Below are positions 34,676-41,972 of a DNA stretch of 64,000 nt, in pieces. The DNA is taken from assembly GCA_002412495.1 (NCBI GenBank), contig DHVE01000044.1, positions 100,034 through 164,033 of the forward strand, read 5' to 3'. The first letter of the stretch is position 1. Every line of letters starts with the position of its first letter. The notes under the pieces are model-generated. The model was not told the origin of the DNA. It saw only the letters and a program-made list of their open reading frames with translations, and did not search any database. Made by a program: the position numbers and the translations under genes. This stretch comes from Betaproteobacteria bacterium UBA5216 (lineage in GTDB: Bacteria > Pseudomonadota > Gammaproteobacteria > Burkholderiales > SG8-41).

Positions 34676-35557
34676 TCAGTTCAGTTTCGCCAGTTCCAGC
34701 ACCCGCTTCGCCCGCGAATACATGGCGTAATCAATCAGCTTGCCTTCGACGGCTATTGCCGCCACACCGGTTTTCTCGGCGGCCTCAAACTCCGTCACCA
34801 CGCGCGTATACCAGATCACTTCCTGCTCCGGCACGGCATATGCCTTGCGGATCGGCGCAATCTGTTTGGGATGTATGGGCGTGCGGCCCAGAAAGCCCAG
34901 CCGCGCGGACAGGGTTGAGTCTTTTATCAAGCCGGCTTCATCCGCGATATCCGAGAACACGCCGTCGAGCGGATACGCGCCCGCCGCGCGCGTGTCGTTC
35001 AACACTTTCGAGCGCGCATACAAAAGCTCGGTACCTTCGATGGACCACGCGCAGCCCAGATCGGTTTGCAGATCGCCATCGCGCGCGCTGCCGATACAGG
35101 TGGCGGTGACGCGTGGCGACGCCTTGATCAGGTTGTAGCAGTTATAAACCCCGAGCGCGCTTTCGATCATCAGGCAGATTTCGACGCTGCCGGGTTTCAT
35201 GCCCATGGCTGACTCGAACTTGTCGAGCAGTGCGGCGCAGGCCTGGACTTCTTCGACCGTCTCGCCCTTGGGCAGAAAAATCATGTCGAGTCCCGGCCGC
35301 ACGATGGCGGCCAGGTCTTCTTGCAGCATACCGGTGGCGGGCGCGTTGGTGCGCACAAAAATGCCGGGCGCGGGCTTGCCGCTCAAAGCCACCGCATCAA
35401 TCTGCGCGGACACCAGCTTACGCGCCTCGGGCTTGGCGGCTATCGCCACCGAATCTTCGAGATCGAATATCACCGCGTCGGCGCCGCTTTCCAGCGCCTT
35501 GGCCATTACGCGATCCTTCGAGCCGGGTGCAAACAGTGCAGTTCGGACAGGTTTCAT
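34676..35557 (-). CDS. HpcH/HpaI-CitE family C-C lyase
   Basis: A 293-residue protein from the ATG at 35557; upstream codons to 35725 are antisense to non-coding and CMD sequence. Family landmarks are RTALFAPGSKDRVMAKALE, ADAVIFDLEDSVA, IFVRTNAP, CLMIESALGVYN, ARDGDLQTDLG and GRTPIHPKQIAPIRKAY. It would cleave the beta-hydroxyacyl-CoA made by the dehydrogenase and MaoC hydratase to two smaller units, one perhaps acetyl-CoA or a 2-oxo acid. It is the paralogue of the protein at 19211. Copy D of the 27-nt motif lies 11 bases upstream of the start, and no good Shine-Dalgarno is seen. Confidence 0.92.
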   Translation of the reverse strand: MKPVRTALFAPGSKDRVMAKALESGADAVIFDLEDSVAIAAKPEARKLVSAQIDAVALSGKPAPGIFVRTNAPATGMLQEDLAAIVRPGLDMIFLPKGETVEEVQACAALLDKFESAMGMKPGSVEICLMIESALGVYNCYNLIKASPRVTATCIGSARDGDLQTDLGCAWSIEGTELLYARSKVLNDTRAAGAYPLDGVFSDIADEAGLIKDSTLSARLGFLGRTPIHPKQIAPIRKAYAVPEQEVIWYTRVVTEFEAAEKTGVAAIAVEGKLIDYAMYSRAKRVLELAKLN

Positions 35558-35567
35558 GGAATTACCA

Positions 35568-35594
35568 TAACTATATGTTTTTAAACACCATTCA
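35568..35594 (-). promoter_or_regulatory. 27-nt AT-rich motif, copy D
   Basis: TAACTAT, core ATGTTTTTAAACAC, end CATTCA; 24 of 27 positions match copy A, the best match in the set. It lies in the gap of about 70 bases between the double-CMD gene and the CitE-like gene. Both strong copies A and D precede CitE-like lyases. Confidence 0.6.
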
Positions 35595-35625
35595 CACAAT
35601 CCACCAGCATCATTCACTGGCGTAA

Positions 35626-36549
35626 CTATTTTGCGTAACTCTCCACGCGCATCGGCGGATTGCCAATCTCGCCCAACCGTCCGTCCTGCGCCATGATCTC
35701 GATGAAATTTTCCAGCGCATGCCACGCCGGCGGCATGCCGAAGTTGGCGCTGGTCTGAAATATCACTTCCATCACTTCGCGCGGACTCGCGCCCTGACGC
35801 ATCGCGCCGCGCATGTGTCCCTTGGAATTTGTTGCTTCACCCACCGCGAGACAATCACCGATCATGCACAGCAGCCGCGTTTTGTTATCAACGATGCCGC
35901 GTGTATACATGTCGCCGTAGCAAAACCGCTCCCACAGACCGGCGAAGTCGCTATCCATGATGTCTATCCAGCTCAGGATATTGATGTGATGGTGCGGGCG
36001 CATTATCAAGCCGCTGCTCACCGCCAGCCAGCCGTGTTTGTCGATCAGAGGCTTTGTGCGCGGATCGGCGACATCATCCTTATGCCAGGATTTTTCTTCC
36101 TCGGCGCGGTTGCGTTTGCTGTCCGTGCCGTCGAGCGGCAACTGGGTCTTTTTCAAATCCGGCAACAGGTTGAGTTCTTCGGCGATTTTGTGAAACGTGC
36201 GGATCGCCGGATCCACCGTGACCAGCCCGCCGTACACCTGGCATTGCAAAATGATTTCCGCGATTTCACGCACCGCCACCTTGGCGGCCAGCGCCGCGCG
36301 CACGGTGTCTTCCAACAGCGGCTGCGATTTCGCCATGGTGTATTGGCCGATCAGCACGAGGAACCGGGTGCGTGTATCGAGCGCGGGGCGGCGCGACAGG
36401 CCTTTGATCTGGTAATCCAGCCACGCGCGGGTGAAATGTTGATCGATGGCGTCACGCTGCGCGAGACGTTGCTCGAAGGCCTTGCCCTGCATTTTGATAC
36501 CGGTATCAAACGCGTCGGCGCCGTACTTGGCGCGTAAATCATCGGACAT
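35626..36549 (-). CDS. Double carboxymuconolactone-decarboxylase (CMD)-domain protein
   Basis: A 307-residue protein from the ATG at 36549; the 15 earlier codons are not family-like. The N-terminal half contains PALDTRTRFLVLIGQYTM and the C-terminal half GIVDNKTRLLCMIGDCLAVGEATNSKGHMRGAMRQG, then SPREVMEVIFQTSANFGMPP. No CxxC motif. Closely parallels the protein at 28097-29032 in length and double design, so both probably arose by duplication of one two-domain ancestor. Located between a Bug gene and the CitE-like gene of the long operon. Confidence 0.85.
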   Translation of the reverse strand: MSDDLRAKYGADAFDTGIKMQGKAFEQRLAQRDAIDQHFTRAWLDYQIKGLSRRPALDTRTRFLVLIGQYTMAKSQPLLEDTVRAALAAKVAVREIAEIILQCQVYGGLVTVDPAIRTFHKIAEELNLLPDLKKTQLPLDGTDSKRNRAEEEKSWHKDDVADPRTKPLIDKHGWLAVSSGLIMRPHHHINILSWIDIMDSDFAGLWERFCYGDMYTRGIVDNKTRLLCMIGDCLAVGEATNSKGHMRGAMRQGASPREVMEVIFQTSANFGMPPAWHALENFIEIMAQDGRLGEIGNPPMRVESYAK

Positions 36550-36636
36550 GATTACTCTCGAAAATAAATGGAAGTAAATTTTGAGCCTGGGCACTGCGCT
36601 TGGATACCGCGCTTGCGAGGTGCGTATTAACAGTCG

Positions 36637-37611
36637 TTATTCAATCTTCAATCCAATCGCGCGCACAATCTTGCCGTATTTGTCGATTTCGCTTTTGAGA
36701 TACGCGGCCATCTGCGCGGCGGGTCGCGCCTGCGGCTCGACGCCGATGGCCGCGAATTTATCGCGCACATCGGGCTGGCCGACGACCTTGACCAGTTCGG
36801 CGTCCAGCCGCGCGATCACGTCTTTCGGCGTGGCGGCCGGCACAAACACCGCGTTCCACAACACGTGTTCGTAGCCCGGCACACCGGCCTCAATCATGGT
36901 TGGCACTTCCGGCGCACTGGCCGCACGTTTGCCGCCGGTGACCGCCAGCGCGCGCACGCGCCCGGTGCGGATGTGCGGTAACCCCTGCGCCATGCCCGAA
37001 AAATACGCCGCCATCTGCCCGCTGATGACGTCCACCGTGGCCTGCCCGCCCCCTTTGTAGGCCACGTGCGTCATCTCGGCGCCGGTCATCGATCTGAACA
37101 ACTCGTAGGCAAAATGATCGGAATTCCCCGCGCCCGATGACGCCACGTTCATTGCCCGCGGCTTGGCTTTCGCCAGCGCGATCAGATCCTTGATCGATTT
37201 CACCGGCAGCGACGGATTGACGATCAATATGTGCGGCCCGGCGGCGGCCTGACCCACTGGCGCGAGATCGCGCAGCACGTCGTAGCCCAGTTTTTGATAG
37301 GCGCTGTGCGCCACCGCGATGCCGGTATTGGCGTACAGCGTGGTGTAGCCATCGGGCGGTGATTTCGCCACTACTTCGGCGGCGATATTCGCGCCCGCGC
37401 CGGGACGATTTTCGAACACCACCGTTTGCCCCATCGCGTCGCCGAGTTTTTGCGCGACGATGCGTCCCACGACATCGCTCGAACTGCCGGCGGGAAATCC
37501 GATGATCATGCGCACCGACTTTGCGGGATACGCGGATTGCGCGTGGGCAAAAAAAGGCGCGGCCAACAACGCCGCGCCCCACAGCAATGGCAATGCGCTT
37601 ACCACCGCCAT
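36637..37611 (-). CDS. Bug/TctC-type substrate-binding protein
   Basis: A 324-residue protein. The ATG at 37611 overlaps the stop of the CoA-transferase gene (ATGA) and opens a signal peptide (MAVVSALPLLWGAALLAAPF, cleavage near AHAQS). Reading further upstream runs inside the CoA-transferase gene and is not real. The ligand loop is the GFPAGSSSD variant with Asp kept. The remainder is typical (ENRPGAGANIAAEVVAKSPP, VAYKGGGQATVDVISGQ). Tight coupling to the CoA-transferase suggests both act on the same acid. Confidence 0.93.
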   Translation of the reverse strand: MAVVSALPLLWGAALLAAPFFAHAQSAYPAKSVRMIIGFPAGSSSDVVGRIVAQKLGDAMGQTVVFENRPGAGANIAAEVVAKSPPDGYTTLYANTGIAVAHSAYQKLGYDVLRDLAPVGQAAAGPHILIVNPSLPVKSIKDLIALAKAKPRAMNVASSGAGNSDHFAYELFRSMTGAEMTHVAYKGGGQATVDVISGQMAAYFSGMAQGLPHIRTGRVRALAVTGGKRAASAPEVPTMIEAGVPGYEHVLWNAVFVPAATPKDVIARLDAELVKVVGQPDVRDKFAAIGVEPQARPAAQMAAYLKSEIDKYGKIVRAIGLKIE

Positions 37612-39005
37612 CACTCCATGTTCTTCACATTCGGCCCGGCGACAAGCTCCATTTCGGTCATCGCAATTATTTCGTCGGCCGTAAAGCCCGGCGCCACCGC
37701 ATCGATCACGAAACGCTTGCCGTCCCAGCGCATCACCGCGAGATCGGTCACCACGTAACTTACGCAGCCCTGGCCGGTCAGCGGATAGCTGCATTTCTTG
37801 CGCAGCTTGGGACGTCCCTTGCTGTCGGTGTGCTCCATCACGATGATGAGATCGCCCTTGCCCGACAACAAGTCCATCGCGCCGCCGATGCCGCCACGCT
37901 TGGCGTCGGCCGTACTCCAGTTGGCGACGCTTGCCGTGCCATCCACTTCGTAGGCGCCGAGAATCACGGTGTCGATATGGCCGCCACGCGCCATTTCAAA
38001 CGACGTTACGCTGTCAAAAAAAGATGCGCCCGGCTGCAACGCTACAAACTGCCCGGCGGCGTTATAGACATCCGGATCGATATCTTTTTCTTCGGTAACC
38101 ATTTCACCATAGCCCAGCACGCCGTTCTCCGCGTGCAGAATCACGTCGCGGCCCTTGAGGTAGTTCGACACCATGGTCGGGATGCCCACGCCAAGGTTCA
38201 CGTAAGTATGTTCGCGCACCAGCTTGGCAGCGTTCTTGGCGATCTGCTGGCGCGTCACCGCCGGCTTGTTGTTGTAGAGGCGTGGCTTGTCCGACGGCCG
38301 GCGTTCGGGGCGGCGGTAGGCCTTGCCGTCCATGGTTTCCTTCGTGAGCATTACGCGCTCGACGAAGATGCCCGGCAGGTCGATCAGCTCCGGCGGAATC
38401 ACGCCCGGTTCGACGATTTCATCAACTTCAACAATCGCGATACGCGCGGCCTTGCCGAACGCGGGATTGAAGTTTTGGCTGCCGCCGCGGAATTGCACAT
38501 TGCCCAGCCGGTCGGCGCGATAGCCGCGCAGCAGCGCGTAATCCAGATGGATCGCTTTTTCGAGCACGTATTGCTTGCCGTCGAACTCACGCAGTTCGCG
38601 GCCCGCCACCAGGTCGGTGCCGACGCTGGTCGGCGAATAAAACGCGGCCAATCCCGCGCCGCCCGCGCGGCAACGCTCGACCAGTATGCCTTGCGGCACC
38701 AGCTCCACTTCAAGGGTACCCTCATTGATTTGCTGTTCGCTCGCGGTGGGCGTGCCGGGGCGCACCGAAAACGCGACGATCACTTTCCTGACCTGCTTGT
38801 TCTCGGCCAGGATTTGACCGCGCGTCGCGCCGGGATCGCCCAGCGAATTCGCCACGATGGTCAGATTCTTCGTGCCTTTGTCGCGCAGCGCCATGATCAG
38901 CGTCGTGGCAAAACGATGCGCCACGCCAAAGCCGGCGATGGCCACGGTGGCGCCGTCCTGAATGTCCGCTAGCGCGGCTTCCGGCGAATCAACTACCTTG
39001 TTCAT
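37611..39005 (-). CDS. Two-domain family I CoA-transferase (SCOT-like, fused A and B subunits)
   Basis: A 464-residue enzyme with the alpha-type domain first (DGATVAIAGFGVAHRFATTL) and the beta-type domain second (LVREHTYVNLGVGIPTMVS). The catalytic Glu is E293 in LHAENGVLGYG, the position that forms the glutamyl-CoA intermediate. The C-terminal QGCVSYVVTDLAVMRW block is also typical. Family I enzymes move CoA from succinyl-CoA or acetyl-CoA to a keto or short-chain acid. As first gene of the operon it would activate the imported substrate or recycle CoA from the cleavage product. About 280 bp without a gene separate it from the divergent hydrolase gene. Confidence 0.93.
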   Translation of the reverse strand: MNKVVDSPEAALADIQDGATVAIAGFGVAHRFATTLIMALRDKGTKNLTIVANSLGDPGATRGQILAENKQVRKVIVAFSVRPGTPTASEQQINEGTLEVELVPQGILVERCRAGGAGLAAFYSPTSVGTDLVAGRELREFDGKQYVLEKAIHLDYALLRGYRADRLGNVQFRGGSQNFNPAFGKAARIAIVEVDEIVEPGVIPPELIDLPGIFVERVMLTKETMDGKAYRRPERRPSDKPRLYNNKPAVTRQQIAKNAAKLVREHTYVNLGVGIPTMVSNYLKGRDVILHAENGVLGYGEMVTEEKDIDPDVYNAAGQFVALQPGASFFDSVTSFEMARGGHIDTVILGAYEVDGTASVANWSTADAKRGGIGGAMDLLSGKGDLIIVMEHTDSKGRPKLRKKCSYPLTGQGCVSYVVTDLAVMRWDGKRFVIDAVAPGFTADEIIAMTEMELVAGPNVKNME

Positions 39006-39289
39006 TTGACGTCTCTCTTCTGGTGTGGAATTAACTGAAAAACAGGAATATCAGACAGCGGCGACGGCTGGCAAATCCGGTTATTTTCGTAGCGCCCTCC
39101 CCAGCCAGCCTGCCGGATGGGTGCGACCTTAGCAGCCTGATTTTAACCCGTCAACGTTGAGTCCATACTACTGGCGCGGCCCGCCGCCGACGGTAAAATG
39201 AAACCGCTCATGGCGCGCTTCAACCCGCCCTGGAATAGGAATAGCCCCGCCGCACGCCAACCCGCTCGTTTTTACACCGGAGAATAATC

Positions 39290-40033
39290 ATGAACTACGA
39301 AGCGCAATTCGCCGAGACCGTTTTGCTGCGCGGCCACAACGGCGACCAGATCGACGCCTATCTCGCGCGCCCAATGGGCAAGGGGCCGTTCCCCTGCGTG
39401 GTGATGATTCACCACATGCCCGGCTGGGACATTTACAACAAGGAAATCGCACGCCGATTTGCGCATCACGGCTACGCGGCCATTTCAACCAACCTGCAAT
39501 TTCGCGAAGGCAAAGCCACGCCGGAAGAAAACTCGGCCAGCGTGCGCGCCGCTGGTGGCATGTCCGACGACCGCACCATGGGCGACGTGCAGGCCGCCAT
39601 CAATTACATGCGCGAACTGCCGTATTCCAACGGCAAGGTGGGCGTGATCGGTTATTGCTCCGGTGGACGCCAGGCGTATCTGGCGGGCTGCACCTTGAAG
39701 GGCATCGACGCGGTGGTGTCGTGTTACGGCGGCGGCGTGGTGGCCAAGCCCGAAGAACTCACCGAATGGCAACCCAAGGCGCCGATTGATTTCACCAAGG
39801 ACATGCAATGCCCGATCCTCGGGCTCTTTGGCATTGAAGATACCCGCCCCTCTCCGGCGGATGCCGCTAAGACCGAAGCCGAACTCAAGAAATACGGCAA
39901 GACCTACGAATTTCACACCTATGAAAACTGCGGCCACGCATTCTTTGCGGTGGATCGACAGCAGTATCGCGTGCATGCCGCGCTGGATGGCTGGAAACGC
40001 ATCTTTGCGTGGTTCGGCAAATATCTGCACTGA
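39290..40033 (+). CDS. Dienelactone hydrolase family protein
   Basis: A 247-residue alpha/beta hydrolase. The nucleophile is C123 in GVIGYCSGGRQAY, the acid is D184 in FGIEDTRPSP and the base is H216 in NCGHAFFA, giving the Cys-Asp-His triad of dienelactone hydrolases. MIHHMPGWD supplies the oxyanion loop. No signal peptide is seen, so it is cytoplasmic. CGGAGAA precedes the ATG at 39290. Dienelactone hydrolases open lactones in chloroaromatic catabolism, but homologues also act on other esters; no catechol genes are present here to support the first reading. Single-gene unit. Confidence 0.92.
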   Translation: MNYEAQFAETVLLRGHNGDQIDAYLARPMGKGPFPCVVMIHHMPGWDIYNKEIARRFAHHGYAAISTNLQFREGKATPEENSASVRAAGGMSDDRTMGDVQAAINYMRELPYSNGKVGVIGYCSGGRQAYLAGCTLKGIDAVVSCYGGGVVAKPEELTEWQPKAPIDFTKDMQCPILGLFGIEDTRPSPADAAKTEAELKKYGKTYEFHTYENCGHAFFAVDRQQYRVHAALDGWKRIFAWFGKYLH

Positions 40034-40061
40034 ATCGGTTACAAACCCAACCGTCAACACC

Positions 40062-40153
40062 CGCCGCAAAGGCGCTAAGACGCAAAGAACTGCCGCGAAG
40101 AAAACGCTTTAAATATCTTTGCGATGCCTTTGCGTCTTTACACCTTTGCGGTG
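40062..40153. repeat. Inverted repeat between convergent genes
   Basis: Left arm 40062-40087 (CGCCGCAAAGG...GACGCAAAG) pairs with right arm 40128-40153 (CTTTGCGTC...CCTTTGCGGTG), 22 of 26 positions, with a 40-base AT-rich loop. The CGCAAAG-rich unit is a widespread intergenic repeat type. Its place between two stop codons fits bidirectional termination. Confidence 0.8.
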
Positions 40154-40173
40154 AGGTTTAGTGGCTAGCGCCT

Positions 40174-41310
40174 TCAACGCTTTCCTAGGAAGCGTTTGCT
40201 GATCACCCCGCCGGCCATCAAAAACCCGGCGTTGGTCAGGAACACCGCCGCATATCCCGCCGCCGATCCCACCGCACCAAAAAACAGCGGGATCACAAAG
40301 TGCGCGATTTGATTCACCGTGATGCGCATGCCCGCAGCTTCGCCCTCGCGCCCTTTCGGCGAGGCGTTAAACACCATGGTCATCGATAGCGGCTGTCCCA
40401 CGCCCGCGCCGATACCCAGCAAAAACGACACCGCCGCCAGCGGCCATGCACTGCCGAAAACCGGAAACAAACAAAACGCCGCGCACGACACGAACATGGC
40501 ATAAGTGAGCATCTGCGATTCGCCCAGGCGCTTTACCGCGAGCGGCAACACCATGCGCACCACGATAATCGCAATAGCAAAGGCGCTCAGCACCGAACCA
40601 ATCGCCGTTGCTGACATGCCAAGCGAACGCCCGTAAAGTGGCATGAAAAACTGGTACACATCCCACGCCGAAGACACGATGCCGCTGGCGATCAGCGTAT
40701 GCCGCAGCGACCGTATCTTGAGCAAGTCGAACAACCCGGCCTTGACTGACTCGGATTTAACATGCACATGCGGAATCCACCGCGAACCCGCCGCGGCCAT
40801 GATGATGGCGGGCACCAGCGCCAAGGAGAGCATCGCGAACGTGCGCGCGTGCCCGATGTTGTCGATCAATACGCCGCCCACCAGCGGACCGCAAAAATTC
40901 GCGCTGGCATAGCCGAGACTCAACAGACTGAAGTTGCGCGCCCGCGCGTCCGGCCCCGCCGTCGCGCCCACCAGCGTTTGTATCGACACCTGAAACGTCA
41001 TGAACGAAATGCCCAGCAGCGACGCCGCGAAATACAGCGTCACCACCGACGGAAACAGCCAAGGCAACAACAGCGCCACAAAAATGCCGCTGGCGCCGCA
41101 CAGCAGCGGCAGCTTGTAACCGATACGATCCGCCATGCGTCCCATCGGCAGCGCCAGTACCGTCGGCAGCGCCGCATACAACGCGACTATCGTGCCCACC
41201 ACAAACGGCCCCGCACCCTGATCGACCGCGAACAGCGGCACCGCAAGGCGGCTACCCGCAAAACCGATGTGCGTGAAAAACGCCATCGTAATGAGTAGAT
41301 AAAGGGTCAC
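40174..41310 (-). CDS. MFS transporter
   Basis: A 378-residue inner-membrane protein with about 12 hydrophobic segments, for example FVVGTIVALYAALPTVLALP, YAAVFLTNAGFLMAGG and IIVVRMVLPLAV. The loop 2-3 motif GRMADRIGYK (G-x-x-x-D-R-x-G-x-K) near residue 60 is the MFS signature. There are no large extra loops. Direction and substrate are not predictable. The gene is monocistronic and preceded, 95 bases upstream of the ATG, by copy E of the 27-nt AT-rich motif, so it may share control with the acid-degradation genes. Confidence 0.9.
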   Translation of the reverse strand: MTLYLLITMAFFTHIGFAGSRLAVPLFAVDQGAGPFVVGTIVALYAALPTVLALPMGRMADRIGYKLPLLCGASGIFVALLLPWLFPSVVTLYFAASLLGISFMTFQVSIQTLVGATAGPDARARNFSLLSLGYASANFCGPLVGGVLIDNIGHARTFAMLSLALVPAIIMAAAGSRWIPHVHVKSESVKAGLFDLLKIRSLRHTLIASGIVSSAWDVYQFFMPLYGRSLGMSATAIGSVLSAFAIAIIVVRMVLPLAVKRLGESQMLTYAMFVSCAAFCLFPVFGSAWPLAAVSFLLGIGAGVGQPLSMTMVFNASPKGREGEAAGMRITVNQIAHFVIPLFFGAVGSAAGYAAVFLTNAGFLMAGGVISKRFLGKR

Positions 41311-41972
41311 GGCAGGGGGTGTTCCAGAACGGCCAGATCAAACTGGTACGCAGAAAATTGGCGCGCAAGCCGCAAGCACTGGGGCGACCAAGGATATTAT
41401 AACGTAACAATATGTTTTTATTGACTATTTATTGATCACACCCAATAACGCGGTGTCGACCTGTGAGGCGGGACGTTCCAGTCGCGCCACGAACCTCCGT
41501 CCCATGCAGGCTAGCACCACTCCCAACCTATAGGAAAACCGCCTTCCCGATTGCCCCAATCGTTTACAGAACGGCAACACGGGCTCGCCCAAGGTAATTG
41601 CAATCACTTCTCGTTCACGCGACACAATGGTCCGATGGCAGCCTGTATATCCCAGTCACCTCCATCTACATTGCCGACCGCCATGGCCAAATGGTGCGTG
41701 GGCTCTCGGTCACAACGACCTGAATTACACATTATCGCGACGATTCAGTGAAAATCTGCCGCCCCGCAAGACAATCGACATAAATCCATTCTGGCAAACC
41801 TTCGCTTGCAAAACGCACGTATTACCCGCGCGACTCTGAGTGGGCTTAAACTACAATCATGGCTTGCAATCGAGCGCTATAATCGTGAGCCCCTTCGTCA
41901 TCTTTCATCTAATCGCAATAGAAAATTTCTGGTCGAACGATCAATCCCGCCTCAATAATCAGAGAACTTCAT
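41311..41972. other. Gene-free divergent region at the boundary of the accessory cluster
   Basis: About 660 bases between the MFS and methyltransferase starts. Short frames here (66-70 codons) lack protein character. It contains the motif copy at 41405 and, on the plus strand, a TATAAT at 41878-41883, about 90 bases before the methyltransferase ATG; no matching -35 at correct spacing was found, so promoter status is weak. Composition is more AT-rich than the catabolic genes. Confidence 0.5.
41405..41431 (-). promoter_or_regulatory. 27-nt AT-rich motif, copy E
   Basis: TAACAAT, core ATGTTTTTATTGAC, end TATTTA. The left half matches copies A and D well; the right half of the dyad is degenerate. 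It lies 95 bases upstream of the MFS transporter gene. Confidence 0.45.

Noticed and set aside
37521..38972. 483-codon plus-strand frame opposite the SCOT-like gene
   Set aside because: Shadow of the CoA-transferase, which has a clear catalytic motif on the other strand.
41425..41839. Small frames of 66-70 codons between the MFS and methyltransferase genes
   Set aside because: Several overlap on both strands, none has a ribosome site or protein-like hydrophobic pattern.
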